Below are positions 33,300 to 46,632 of a stretch of 64,000 nucleotides of DNA, in pieces (the stretch's first letter is position 1; every line of letters begins with the position of its first letter). The stretch comes from Zeugodacus cucurbitae (taxonomy: Eukaryota; Arthropoda; Insecta; Diptera; Tephritidae). The notes beneath the pieces are model-generated. The model was not told the origin of the DNA and made no database searches. It saw only the letters and a program-made list of their open reading frames with translations. The position numbers and the translations under genes are program-made. The stretch covers positions 71,408,001-71,472,000 of the forward strand of contig NC_071667.1 in the NCBI RefSeq assembly GCF_028554725.1. Reading direction: 5' to 3'.

Positions 33300-36200
33300 A
33301 TATTTGTGTGATTTAAGCTTCTTCAAAACAAACATGGACCCCCTATGCTATATACATATATATGGTATATTGAACTATGTGCGTGTGTGAAAAGGTAGAA
33401 CGGAACGGCTAGCGTGTAGCTTATGCACCAATTTACGCTTGCGTAGATTGTGTTGGTGATAGCATGTGTATATAAAGAGAAAGCAAATGAAAATGTTCGA
33501 CGATTAATGATAAGGCGAAAATGGTCTGATTGGTGAGAAAGTAGTAGAAACAACGGCGACAAGAAAGATATGGACAACGATACAAGTTACATACATATTT
33601 ACAACATTAATAGTGTGTAATTAAAACTATAAAATGAAAATGCAAAAACATATATATATACATAGAAAATTATCACATAAGCTAAATCATCACAACATAT
33701 ATACATACATACTTACGCATGGCATGCATGTATCGAATATATGTTGAAACGTTACATATGTCTATACAGAATGTGGCTAAATCTCAGTATGAAATTAAAT
33801 CCGTAACTACACTACAGTTGTAGCTTTAAAATTATTTATAAACCAAATTTTGTTCATAAATCTAGTATTTCTCACAAATTAATTTTGGTCGCATTTGTTG
33901 ATTCTGATGACTTGAAATCGTTTCTACCAATATTCGCATTGCCTATGTTGTCATTTGCCTTCTCACATTTTTTTTTTATTTTGCGTTAAATAGTCTGTCT
34001 TCTTAAACGTATGCCTTTGATTTACAACTGCTTTTAGTTTAAGTATTTTATTTTGCATGAAGCGTAAATGCCTTCACAATTTCTATTTCACTCATTCTGC
34101 ATAGTTCGATAAGTGTTCAATGTTCATTTCATGCTATAGGACTTACTGTATAATTGCAATGTGAAACTACAAGTGTCACGGAATGCTTCATGTGTTTTTC
34201 AATTCAAACAAGTTTTGACAAAAATAAGAAGAAATGGTAAACAATTTCCACTACTATAACTTTGTCATAGATATATGTACCACATTCGTCAATTATGAAA
34301 GCAAACAAAAAAATATTTTAATTTAATTTCATATAAATATTTGTGCATTCATCATTACTAATAATATTTCGCGTAAAATGTGTGTCGAGTAAATTTTCTA
34401 AACAACTTGCTTGTTAACGTGTCTTGTGGTCCACACACACACACAGTGCTTTTATAATTCAATTGATCGCAATATTTTTTTTTTATAGACGCTCAATTTC
34501 AAATCTTCAAACAAGTTCTTAAGCTCTAAATGTTGTATTACGTAGCAGGCAAGCAAACACATACATATTTAAATATGTTCTTTCAACTTCAATGTTTTAT
34601 TTTGTTTTGGTCATGCAATATTTGACGTTTACATAAACATTTGACTTTTCGCTTTATTTTTAATTTCAACCGAATTTGCTCTTGAAATGTGATTTTTGTG
34701 TTGTTAAAAGCGCTAGACTGAATGAAGTTAATTTACATACATACATACATAGATGTAACACAGTAATACACAGAGCCAAACATACCTAAAAATAACCTAT
34801 TTAGTACACTCTCATCACACAATCTAACTATTCAATGCGATTGACCGAAAATACGTACTGTAAGGCGATTTGACCGATTCAATCTACTGCTAAACCAGAG
34901 GCGGTTAAATGCCTTAAGCCTCAAAATTGTTAATTACACTTTTTGAAAGCAAAAAAAAAAAAAAGAAAAGAAAAAACAAAATTAAATTTAAAATGTTGAA
35001 AATTATAGCAAGTAATCGCATAAAAAACAAATCCAAACATAACACATGAATCTAAAATACGAAGCAGCGTAAAGTACTGTTTAGGAAAAAAATATATATT
35101 TTTTCTTTCCACACGTTATCTGAGACGGTTGAGGTGTTTTTGTTTGCTTATGCTTCAACACGAAATTCATATTTGCAAAAAGCTTATGTAGGAAGGTGTA
35201 TTTCAAAGAGCGGCTTGCAAATTTCATTTAGAATTTTATACAAGAAAAATAAAAAATAATATGAATATGAAATAATGAAAACAAAAATCTAAAACATAAA
35301 ATACATATATACATATTTATGTAGTCGTATTTGTAATTCGTAGTTTACATATATATGCATAATATATGTGTAAATATATATATATATATATACATATATT
35401 TTACTATAAAAATTTACTTTACAATAAAATTAACAAGAACAGTTGATGTGGCGCAAATGTTGCGCTAGGGAATGATGTCAAGTAAAGCCGAAAAAAATTT
35501 TAGTGTAGTTCGAAACTTAAAGTAATACATAATTCTAAGTGTAAGCATTTTTTAATGAATTAATTAACGGTTTAATTATTATAATATTAATAATAAAAGT
35601 AATAATATATATATATTATGTATTTAAGCGTGTAAAAAATTTAATTGATTTATTGGAAAACTGCAGAGAAACCCCCAATAAATTGTAATTTTAGGACGGT
35701 GCATACAGCAATAGGAATACATTTGAGATCGTGCTGAAAAATCAACGCCACTGTAGTGTATATCCAAGTAAAGAGAATGGTGTACACAAATAGGTTTGAA
35801 TTTATTCATTATGTTTTTCCACATTTTTTAACAAATTTTAGTTTGTTCGCTCTTAATATCCAAAAAGAAAGGAACACATACCCAATTAATTAAAACTCAA
35901 TTCAATTAATGAAAAGCGACAGTCGGATTTACAAACCTGGCACTAATAACGCATTAATCGAGTCAAGAAAAAGTTGTATTCAACAAAATTTTCCGGAATG
36001 TTTTATGCTGATACTTCCAAGAATTCTCAATAAAAAAATGTTTCTTTAAAAATTTCATGCTGATATGAAAATTAGATGATCAACGGAATGCAATGCGTAC
36101 TTTACATAGAGGATCGTACGATTAATGGTCAACAACCTAGAAATTAACATTTCAAAACTGTCGTTCAATTAATTTAGTGCAAAGTGTTTTGTAGTAAGTT

Positions 36201-37085
36201 GCATTTTGCCAGCCAAATAGATCACGTATGACTTCAATAACGGGCAGTGCAATATCTTATCAGAATTATTTTGGTAGTTAGTTGCTCTTTTTTGCTTACC
36301 ACGCTATTCTGCAACATTAATAAATAAAACACATAAATTTATAGTTTTTGTTTGTCTTCTTCTGATGGGCGATTTGTTTTGTGCCACATTGCCGACACAT
36401 ATTTATGTATGTAAATATACACAATATTACACTTACAATAGACTGCAAAAAACATCCCACTTAGAACTACAACACTCGCTGTTGATTAAAAACTACAACA
36501 TAATTAATTACATTGTAATGCAATAATATAGGAATATATGTATGTATGTTTTTGGTATGTATTTATTCCTTTACTGAAAAACTCAAACATTCTAACAAAC
36601 AGCCATAAAACTGCAGACTAAATTATTATGCAAATATGTATGTATGTAAGCATGCTCTCGAATTGGCCCACATGAAGCGATTACTAAAACTAAATAAGCT
36701 AAGTGGAAATGATGAAACAAAAAAATTATTGAACTACCCATAAACAAGTTTAAAAGTAAAAATGAATATGATTTAAAAAAACGAAAGATAATTGCAAAAG
36801 GACGTCAAATAAATCATATATATAAAATATAGACACAACTTTAATTAATTTACTTCGCCGCATACAAACATACATGTACATATTTTTACTGAAGTTTTCC
36901 AAATAAATTGTAAGAAGTGAAAGTTTTCCTAAAAAATATTGTAGCTTTATTAACTTGATTCATACAATTTAAAACAATTAATTCTTACGTTATTAGTTTT
37001 GAACAATTTATGCCTACGAGTATTGCATATAGAAATAGATGTTGTTAAAAAAGGAAGGAAAAATATATTACAAAATGCATACTAT
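33300..37085. other. long convergent intergenic region, MTA1-like / KAS
   Basis: About 3.8 kb of AT-rich DNA holding the 3' untranslated regions of two convergent genes. Simple repeats occur: CA run near 34431-34445, TA run at 35374-35391, AT runs near 35600, and several CATA tracts. No reading frame resembles a protein and no transposon ends were recognised. Confidence 0.5.
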
Positions 37086-38444
37086 TTATTCACGATATTC
37101 GCCAATGCAAAGTGACGCATTTGTGCCGCCGAAACCAAAGGAATTCTTTAATGCAATGCGCTGCACCTCAGTGTTATTACACCATTGCTCTGATTTATTT
37201 TGCACTATAGGCACTTTGATGTCTTCATCCAAGTGCTCGATGTTAATAGAAGGCGGAAGTTTGTTTTCCGCACATGCCTGCACAACAAAGACAGTCTCTA
37301 GATTTCCTGATGCACCAAGCAAATGTCCATGAGCACCCTTTGTTGATGACACACGCACTTGTGCTGCATGTTCACCGAAAACTCTTTCTATAGCGTGCGC
37401 TTCTATGCGATCACCTGTTGGGGTGGATGTGGCATGTGCATTTACATAGGTTATATCAGTGGGCAGAATTTTTGCATCCGTTATAGCACGTTGCATGGCT
37501 AAAGTAGCACCGGTACCATCTTCACTTGGCGATGTAATATGGTGAGCATCACCGGACAAACCGTAACCCAACAGTTCAGCTAATATTGGTGCACCGCGCT
37601 TTCGTGCGTGTTCCAATTCTTCGAGTACGAGTATAGCTGCACCTTCACCCATCACAAAACCATCACGCTTTTTATCAAATGGACGAGATGATGTCGTAGG
37701 CGTATCATTGTGTGTCGTACTAAGTGCACGTAAACGACAAAATCCAGCTATAGCAAGTGGATCGATGCAGGATTCACCGCTACCTGCCAATATTATATCG
37801 GCATCTCCGTTACGTATGAATCGTAATGCATCACCAATTGCATGTGCGCCTGTAGCGCAAGCTGTGGATACCGAGTGATTTGGACCATGCAAACCATATC
37901 GCATACTTATATGACCACAAGCCATATTGGGTAGAAGGCGAGGTACAAAAAATGGACTCACACGATTATAACCACGTTGCAGTTGTTGCCAAGCACCATA
38001 CACTTCGGTCAGATCAAACATACCCATGCCAACGCATACACCAAAGCGTTCACGTTGTTCCGCTGTTAATTCCTTAGGTTGTAGTTTAGCACTATACAGC
38101 GCCTCTTCAGAAGCAATTATTGCGAATTGTGTTGCTGTGCTCATTATTTTTAAATCGCTTTTACTGAAATACTTTTCAGTTGGCAACTGATCTCGCAGCA
38201 CTTGCGCCGCCACCTGACATGGTAAACCTTTAAACTGATCACTGAGCTTCGAGATAGCAGATTCTCCAGCTAAGAGACGTAACCAAGCTTCCGGCACATT
38301 ATTCGCTAAAGGGCTAACAGCACCAGTGCCTGTTATCACAACTCGTCTACGGGATGGTTCTTTGTTTACAGTGGAGAAAAAACGGTGTTCCCCAGGAAGC
38401 CGTAAACTTATTATTCTCCGTGCAACATCACTAGTTCTGCTCAT
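37086..38444 (-). CDS. mitochondrial 3-oxoacyl-[acyl-carrier-protein] synthase (OXSM/KAS II type)
   Basis: Condensing enzyme of mitochondrial type II fatty-acid synthesis, extending acyl-ACP with malonyl-ACP; this pathway supplies lipoic acid precursors. Single exon, 452 residues. The first about 32 residues are Arg/Ser-rich without acids (RRIISLRLPGEHRFFST), fitting a mitochondrial presequence. The Cys-His-His triad is complete: Cys196 in STACATGAHAIGDA, His337 in VNAHATSTPTGD, and His374 in GAHGHLLGASG. The C-terminus NSFGFGGTNASL is the family signature. The likely Drosophila counterpart is CG12170 (from memory). The stop codon overlaps an AATAAA hexamer (GAATAAATAG), so transcripts could be very short-tailed unless a more distal signal is used. 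Divergent from the M3 homologue, also predicted mitochondrial. Confidence 0.95.
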   Translation of the reverse strand: MSRTSDVARRIISLRLPGEHRFFSTVNKEPSRRRVVITGTGAVSPLANNVPEAWLRLLAGESAISKLSDQFKGLPCQVAAQVLRDQLPTEKYFSKSDLKIMSTATQFAIIASEEALYSAKLQPKELTAEQRERFGVCVGMGMFDLTEVYGAWQQLQRGYNRVSPFFVPRLLPNMACGHISMRYGLHGPNHSVSTACATGAHAIGDALRFIRNGDADIILAGSGESCIDPLAIAGFCRLRALSTTHNDTPTTSSRPFDKKRDGFVMGEGAAILVLEELEHARKRGAPILAELLGYGLSGDAHHITSPSEDGTGATLAMQRAITDAKILPTDITYVNAHATSTPTGDRIEAHAIERVFGEHAAQVRVSSTKGAHGHLLGASGNLETVFVVQACAENKLPPSINIEHLDEDIKVPIVQNKSEQWCNNTEVQRIALKNSFGFGGTNASLCIGEYRE

Positions 38445-38964
38445 CTTTATAAAATATTATTATTTTCGAATTGTTTCTCCTTGAACTGTTATCAAAAATA
38501 TATGTACTTTATCGTTACGCCATAATAGCCGGTAAATATTCATTGTCGAACAGCTGGACGCAAGTCAGGAATTCCCAAGCGGTTTAAATATGCTAATAAA
38601 CTTTAGCCAGTGGCTCTCAAAATATTACTAATTTGGACAATGGAATAATAAAAAAATGTTTTACATTTAATTGAATGATTGTGTATATTAAAATTTAATA
38701 TAAGGATCATTAACAAAATAAATTACAGTTTAACAATATATATACTTATTAAAATTTAATAAATTGTCTTTGTAACAATTTAGAAGCCAAGGCAAACTTC
38801 ATATTTAGCATGTTCTTGTCAGCTGTTCGCTCTGTAGCCATTTGACATTTCATTTTTATTCAATGCTGATTGTGTAAACGCATTTTTTATAAATTGCAAT
38901 TTGCATTTTCCTGAATTTCATTGAAAGGATTTCACAATTAACCACAAAGTGACATTATTCCAAT
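38445..38964. promoter_or_regulatory. divergent promoter region, KAS / M3 peptidase homologue
   Basis: The 520-base gap contains two E-box-type words (ACAGCTGGA near 38549, TCAGCTGTTCG at 38820), TTGTCAGCTG near 38817 and ATTTGACATTTC near 38841. These match words in the other divergent gaps; here no TGTTGCCAA word is evident. Confidence 0.5.
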
Positions 38965-41284
38965 ATGTATACCGTGTTACGTCGAAGTGGGCTAATAAAA
39001 AGCGTGAAACAAAGTCAATACATCAGCAATCGAAATGCCGGTTATATAGTCTTGTGAGCAAAAAAAAAATAATATATTTTTGTTTAACAATAATTTTAAC
39101 ATGTTTGTTTAATTTAAAACAGAGTTCCGGAGATCGGCGAAGATACGCATGCTGCTGACAGTGTATTGAAACCGGATGGTTTACCAGCATTTAATGATAT
39201 AACTATTGAAAATTGTTTGGGAGCTATAGGACAGCAAGCTGGATTGGTGGAGAAAACTGTGAAAAACATTGAAAATGATATTCAGGAGAATAAAATAAAT
39301 GTTAACGATCTTCGCGGCATCTTCGAGGAATTGGATAAAGTAGCTGGACCACTGGACACCACGTGGGGTATAGCTAAAGCACTTTATCTAGGCAATAGTA
39401 CACTGATCCCTACTAAATCATATATGAACATACATGAACGTGCACGTATTGCACGCGCTTCCAAATACAATAGTAAAGTATTATATGATGCACTCTCCCA
39501 ACAAGCAGACAATGCACAAGACGAAGAGGCGCGCTTGTTACAGCGTTTTGTATTGGAGGGCAAATTAAATGGTCTCACACATACAGAAGACAAACGTGAG
39601 ACCCTCAGAGATATTCTAGTACAGCTAGGTAAAGAACGTGCTAGCTTCAAAAATAAAGTGAACATGGCGGTACATACCTTCGGACATACAATAAAGGATT
39701 ACAACCTTGTTCGTGATTTTCCTGCGACACTATTGGAAGCAATATCTAAGGATTCTAGCACGCCAACACAAGGACCATGGAAGATAACGTTACAACCACA
39801 AATTGTGGAGGGATTTTTGAAATACTGCCCAGACCGTATGCAACGTTGGAACGTGTGGCAAGCTAATGTGCGTAAAGCGTCTGGCCAACAAGAGCGTAGT
39901 CTTGAAAATAGTACGCATGTGGAGGGTATAAGGTCACTTAGGAAACGCCAGGCAAACTTGTTAGGTTGGTGTTGGTGTTAAAAAACATGCATGTACATCA
40001 ATTGGTTTATATAAATTTATGTTTTATATTATCTTTTTAGGCTATCCAAACTACGCAGCCATGTCGATGCAGACTAAGATGATTAAAAATGTAGACAATT
40101 TAAAACAGGTATTCGCGAATTTGTTGAAGTTTGCCGGCCCTGCACAGTCAACAGAAATTGAACAGTTGCAAAATTTTGCAATTGAAAGCGGATTTCAGAA
40201 TAAATTGGATGTATACGACATCGCCTACTGGCAGCGCAAACATCTAATAGCGAACCATCAGTTGAATGAGGAACAGCTACGTGAATATTTCCCACTTCCA
40301 AACGTATTCACCGGACTGTTTAAATTAAGTGAGAATTTGTTCAATATTCGTATTGTGGAACGGAAAAATGTTGAGGTTTGGCAACCAGCCGTAAAATACT
40401 ATGATGTATTCGATAATAGTGCCGGTGGCGGTGTATCACCAATTGCTGGCTTCTACATCGATTGTTACTCGAAGGAGAATAAGTTCGGTAAAAATAATGG
40501 ATGGATGGTGAGCATACGTAATCGAAATCCATCCGCTCAATTGACGCCTTTGTGCGCGTTAATCTTCAACTTTACGGAACCGCTACAAGGCGCGCCACAT
40601 CTACTGAATTTTGACGATTTAAATATGGTATTCAAGACATTCGGTTCAGCCTTGCAACATCTACTTACGAAAGCGCCATACACAGACCTTGCCGGTCTAT
40701 CCAACATTGAATGGGATGCCTCGCAAGTGGCGGGAAATGTGATGTGCAATTTCCTTGATAACCCAGCCATTTTGAAGCAACTTTCTAAACACTACACAAG
40801 TAATGAGCCCATATCGGATGACGTGCTGCAAAAAATACATCTGCTAAAGACCAGTCTGGCCGGGTACAATTTGTGTCAAGAGCTATACTTAGCAGATTTG
40901 GACATTGAATTACATCAGTCCGATGCATTTTGGCTTGACGTGGTGAAAAAGCTGTGGCCTGTCTATCAGTGTATGCCGCTCGACAAAAAAGACGCGCACC
41001 CTTGTTCTATGACCGAAATATTCTCCGGAGACTGGGGTGCTGCACAATTCAGTCATCTATATTCGAAAGTGATCGCCGCAGACATTAGTTCCGAATTTGC
41101 AGACAAGTCGGAAACAGAGCTATCGACGGCGGGTCAACGCTTTAAGGAAACTTTCTTAGCGCTAGGTGGTTCTGTGCCTACATCAGAAGTATTTCGTCGT
41201 TTCCGCGGTCGCGACCCGTCAGTGGAAGCGCTGCTGAAGTCTTTAAATATACTTAACAAAACACAAACTACTGGCGAGTTATAG
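38965..41284 (+). CDS. M3-family (oligopeptidase A-like) protein lacking the zinc site; probable pseudoenzyme
   Basis: Three exons (38965-39053, 39123-39925, 40041-41284) give an intact 711-residue protein related to oligopeptidase A/neurolysin (M3 zinc peptidases) along its whole length: YPNYAAMSMQTKMIKN, DVYDIAYWQRKHL, EEQLREYFPLPNVFTGLFKL and ...GIEWD-type blocks are clear. The family's HEFGH zinc motif is replaced by KTFGS at residues 496-500, the third ligand Glu (WDAVE) by Gln526 (WDASQ), and the GYY substrate-binding tyrosines near the C-terminus by AAQFSH. The fold-forming residues around them are conserved. So proteolysis is very unlikely, while a binding or regulatory role is possible. 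The Arg/Ser/Lys-rich start (MYTVLRRSGLIKSVKQSQ) suggests mitochondrial import. The reading frame is undamaged and splice sites are good, arguing against a pseudogene. Confidence 0.88.
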
Positions 41285-42740
41285 GTGACACTTTACACAG
41301 AATAAGCTATGTGACACAATATCACTTCTACTACATACATACATACATATATTTATATGCATATGTCTGTATGTATGTATATATTTTCTTTTTTAATTGT
41401 CTGCGCAATCGGATTGTTGTTAATTTTTATTAATAATCGCACATATACACATAAAAATACCAGTTCATAACATGATAATTTCTGGGGTTTACAAAAGCAA
41501 ATGGGAAAAAATGTGCTGCGTGAAAAAGAGTTGAATATCTTTAATGCCATTTGTTGCACTCTCCCATTACAGATAAAGTAACAATATACAAATAAAAGAA
41601 ATGTTGGTAAAGTTATGTTTGTGTTCACTGTGATGAAAAAATATACGAATAAAAATAAAAAACAAAACGCCTGAAACATTTTAATATTATTAATGTTCTA
41701 AATTCGATACAACAGATAAAATGCGTTGAAATTTCAGGTTTTCATAACTATATCAGACTAAAAAGAGTAGTTTTATAGCAATTTTTAGCTGAAAAAAAAA
41801 ATTTAATTTTCTACCCAAACATATATTCTACTTAGTTTTTAAATTAAAATCAAAAATTGGATTTCATAGGTAGAGGCGAGTGTATATTTATATTCGTACG
41901 AAGTAGGTACTTTAGCTGAGTTAAGGGAGAATATAATACAAATATTAGCTTTTGGTAAAAAATCGTGAATTTCAATACGAAATTTATCACGCCCTATAGC
42001 GCAGCAGTCGTGACATTGAATTAATGTAAAGGGAGTAGTAATATTTTTAATAACTCAAATGCGACGGACTTAAAGCACGATCTCACAATTGGACATACAT
42101 ACATATGTGTCTGCTGATTAAGCGCGTGTAGTTCATATGCGAAACGGTTATTATTATTTTTAGCACTGATGCAATAGTTATTGGTTGCGAAAATGTTTAA
42201 AAATTATACCAACTCTTTATCTTTTGTACATTATTACCATAAATTACCTCGTAACGGTCCCTGCAACCAGCAGAAACCATCATATAATTTACAAACGAAT
42301 CAGTTTGTCTGCTTTGGTATATATTTTCCTACATACTGTTTTATTACGAATTGGCGTTGATCCCTCTTATCGGTTTATAACTTTAATAACAGAAATAATG
42401 GTCAATCACTCAATTGAATGCGAGGGTCTTATAAAAAACAATAGTATGTACAATACGCAGCTGACAATGAGTCACAAACCGCAAGCACATAATGCTTGGT
42501 TCTTCAATTTTTTTTTTTTTTTTGTTTTAATAAAATGTGTTTTACTAATCAGTATTTTGTAGTCAATTTAATCGCAGTACTTGGCAGCTTTAGCAATAAA
42601 AATAGCGTAATAAAAACAGTTGGCGTCCGCTTTGCAAATACACTTGAAAAAACCTGTGTTTGTGTGTGTGTGTGTTTATTTAACCATGAATTTCTATTTT
42701 TTTTTTGTTTTAATTCAATAATACTACATTTTAATTTTTA

Positions 42741-42775
<35 letters not shown>

Positions 42776-43685
42776 TGTTTTCGATTTTAACATGTAACAT
42801 ATGTGTTTTTTCTTAGCTTGCAATTTGCATTTATTTACATAAAAAGGAAAGAAAACATTTACATTACAAACTAAGCAATATAATACGAGTAGGAAGTTAA
42901 GTAGAGTAGAGTGTGTAACGTTGTTGTTTAGCATAGCGAATATTACATGCAAAGGTTGGTTCTCTGCTGTATATTCTTATATATTTACATACTATATACA
43001 TAAGTATGTATGTATGTATGTTGGTCTGGCTCGTATTTATGACGGTATGTGGTGGCCGGCCGTCGATATATCGCATTTTGTTCACGGCAATAAACTGCAA
43101 AATACCAGCAGCAATTCGAAGATATTTACTTAAACTAATAAACAGCGTTACTATTGTTTATTGTACGGTATTATTTAATTATTTGCCTTCGATTGCGTGT
43201 ATATATGTATGCATATACATATACAAGCGCATAATAATTCAGATTCTGTACGCAGTTTTGTGTTCGTTTTGCCAATATTTTCAAACGCTTTCACGTTCAT
43301 ATTAACTCATACAAAAATGCTGATTTCTTTGTTTTTGGTTTTAATTTCCATTATATTTTCTTAACTTTTTTTTAATGATTGTTTTACGTAAAACGACATT
43401 ACTTTCACTTTTTCTAATTGGTTTTTAGTGTATTTAGTATTTCATTCAGCGATATTGTGTGTTTTCATTTTATTTATTGTAAAATTATTCGTTTGAGTGC
43501 ATTTTCGTCTTTCTATATTTTACTAAGTATTTATGTATGTGGATATATTTTTGTTAGGATTTGCTGTACTTTTAGTTTAATATTATATAATTTAACTTTC
43601 GCAATTAAATTTGTAAATTTTCAAATATTATATTATATTAGTGGGTTTCACTGTTTAGCTTTTGGTAAAAATTGTTTTATTACAT
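41285..43685. other. convergent intergenic region, M3 homologue / Osbp
   Basis: AT-rich 3' flanks. AATAAA hexamers for the + strand gene occur near 41591 and 41650. An ATT/AAT triplet run, a TG run near 42657-42675 and CATA tracts are present. No protein-like frame was recognised. Confidence 0.5.
42742..42775. repeat. AAT/TAA trinucleotide microsatellite
   Basis: About eleven uninterrupted ATA/AAT units in intergenic DNA, likely length-polymorphic. A separate TG dinucleotide run lies about 70 bases upstream. Confidence 0.9.
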
Positions 43686-46632
43686 TTAGAATATGTCAGG
43701 ACATTTCGACCAGTCTTGATCTTGCTTGTGCTGCCAATAGGTTTCATTGAAAACATGAACCAAATTATCGCTGCCCTCCTCTTTTTCACGTCTAAACCAT
43801 AACGGTTCATATGGCTGATATGGACGACCTTCGTTTGCAGAAGCTTCTGCTTCTGATTCGCGTTCCCGCCGCTTTCTGCGCTGCTTCTCCTCCAGTCGCA
43901 GTTTCTCACGATTACTCTCATCCCATTTGCCGTCTTCCATCAAGCGCTGATCGGGACGTAGGCGTGAGTCGGTAGGTGCCACCCCCTCTTCGGGTTCATT
44001 CAATTGGGCTGCCAACGTGGTGAAGTTATAGAATTTATCACTATCTGGTGCCGGTGGTCGACGTGTCCACACCGTTTTGTAACCATTGGTTTGGTAGACT
44101 GGACTATCAGCTGAACCGGAAGTTGAAAGCACTGGCGCAATCTCGATAGACGAGTCCCAAGTGCCACGCAACACCCATTTCACATCCTTATTTCGATCCA
44201 TAATCACACCCTTTACGCGACGCTGTTGCTCGCGTGAAAAGTATGAATATGCAATGTACTTGAGATGACATGTAAGACCTGATGCTGTATTGAGTCCTCT
44301 GATTTCCATGTCGCCATGTTGATCGACCCACAATTTTCCAACGATAATATTATTAATAGTCGTCGTTACCTTACGCCATGTGTATTTATGTCCAGTTGCG
44401 GGAAAATTTACGTATGCGTTTCCAAGCGGAATGACCTGAAAGATCATATCAATTTTGTGCATTTTTATTGGAAACTAATTGAAATTAAATACATAACGTG
44501 AGTTTAGTGCCCTATGATAAATGTTAATGCAGTGATTTTATTTACACTGGTACATTTGAGAATGGAACTGGGAATTTGGAATTTTTTTGGCTAAAATAAT
44601 TCGGTTCTACAATTCTAGATTTTAATAAAATTAGTAAATAAATAAACCTTTAAATTTACGTTTTATTCTTTAGGTGTAAGCAATTCAAAAGTCTCCTGGA
44701 ATATTATAATATATCTACAGGTTCATATTGAGTATGCACACATAAGTATATGTTTGTATATCTAAAGCTTGCAATTTATTTAAATTGCGTGTCATAAATG
44801 ACATCGTTATTTAATTAAAGCTACTTCGCAAACAGTCAATATACATATGTATGTGCACACGTATAGGTGTATTTATTGTATCAGAGACAGCGAATGGGCG
44901 AAATTATTGCTAGGTCGTAATAAAGCAAAATATGAATAGGTGGAAATATATTATTTAATGCCAATTTTTTTTTAAATTGACTTACCTGTAAATATTTTCC
45001 GCGAAATTTGCTTGTCATGGTGAATTCCTGCCAGCAGGTCCATTCGCGTCCCTCACAATGTAAAGCCGCCATTGGTGGATGATGTGACACCTGTTCAGCC
45101 AGGGCACGCCATCCAAGGTCATCCATGCGATCACATTCATAAGTCTCACCTAAAAGTGGATTGAAAGGTTTGCCAGTTCGATTTGCTGTTGTTGCATAGC
45201 TAGTAATGGTGAATGCCGCCACATAAGCTAACTGTTCACACTCATCTGTACAACGTGCAGCTGCATCTAACAAATTTGCATATTCATAATCTTCCGTAAG
45301 TCGTTGCAGCATTGACAGAGGCTCATTGAAATTTACTGGCATAGGAATTTTCGAGAGCTCTTTGCCGATGCAATTTTTCATTACAGACCATAGGTTAAGT
45401 GGATAATTTGGTTTTTCTGGAACGCGTGTACGTCGTTGCCGATTTGTTTTGGATAGTTGTGCGACCTTTTGTTGATTTTGTTGATTTCCATTATTGCGTT
45501 TTGAATTACTTTGTTCAGGTATGGTGGTGCTATTTGTTTTGCTTATAACAACCACTTGCTGAGGCTCGGATTCTGTTGGTTTAAGTTCTTCATTTTCGGA
45601 AGAGCTGCTATGGTGTGTTTGTTCCTCTGAGTTAGAGCGCGTCTTTTGTAGTTTCATAACAAATGATCCATCTTTCACATCCTCATTTTTATGATTACCA
45701 CTATTTGAAGGCAATGTCATTACAAATCCACCAGATTCAGTCGGTGAATTTTCTCCGAATACGCCGTTGTTCTCTTCTGCGTCAAAAAATTCGTTTTCGT
45801 CGTCAGATGTAACTGCATTTGGTGAGTTAGCACTTTCATTGGCTATTGCTAGCGGTTTACTGTGTTGCGCGGCGGTGTGTGCGGCTTGTTCGAGGCGAGT
45901 TTGCTGTTTGGCTAACATCTCAACCATTTCTTCCAGCCGTTGTCGTTGTTCTCGTTCGTGCTCAACCATTTTCGACCACTTATGGCCTTGCGACTCAGCA
46001 CTGCGTAGGTAATCGTTACATGCATTTATCATTGCATTGCATGTTATACGAAAAAGCGTAGCTCGCTCATTAACAATCTTTGTGCGACTGGCAAGTGACT
46101 CTTCGTCATTCGATTCTAACTCACTTAGTGCTCTCTGTAAAGCAACACCATGTTTAGTGATTAAATCGTAACAGGTGCGCAAGCTCTCCAGACGACCTGT
46201 TAGCTCCGCCATTACTGTGTTGATTTCTTGACTGGGTACAACATGTGACGTCTCAACTTCCTCCTCCTCCTCCGTTTCCATGGTACGTATGGCTTTTGCC
46301 TTGGCTAACTCCAAAGCTGTAACCCAAGATTGTCGTTCTACCTCATTGGCAGCTTTTATATGAAATGTTTGTGTACCACCGTTTGAGATAACAAAAGTGC
46401 ACGAATCCACTGTGTGTATAAGAGCACCGTGAAGCGATATAGTACCGCGACATGTGTGATTCATTTCAGCTTGGCTGCGATAATAACTCAGTACACCTCT
46501 TGATAGGACAAACCAACGTCGTTGATAACCCTTAATGTAGTTGGTCCATTTCATTAGCCAACCTTTCATTTCCGGATCTTTACTTCCTGCGACACTCCGT
46601 TCAGGGGTCGGTTTATTAAGCATGTCCGACAT
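43686..46632 (-). CDS. Osbp: oxysterol-binding protein (Osbp)
   Basis: Lipid-transfer protein at ER-Golgi contacts that exchanges sterol for PI4P. Two exons (46632-44986 and 44435-43686) give 798 residues. Domains in order: PH domain at about 20-112 (MKGWLMKWTNYIKGYQRRWF), coiled coil at about 190-270, FFAT motif EFFDAEE at about 280-286 for binding the ER protein VAP, Ser/Gln/Asn-rich linker, and the sterol-binding ORD from about 400 with the signature EQVSHHPP at about 512. The C-terminus is Lys/Arg/Glu-rich and ends WSKCPDIF. I chose the MSDMLNKPTPERS start because it matches the family; the frame stays open 57 codons further upstream with Gly/Cys-rich, non-family sequence that I take as leader. 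An AATAAA lies within 10 bases of the stop. Confidence 0.95.
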
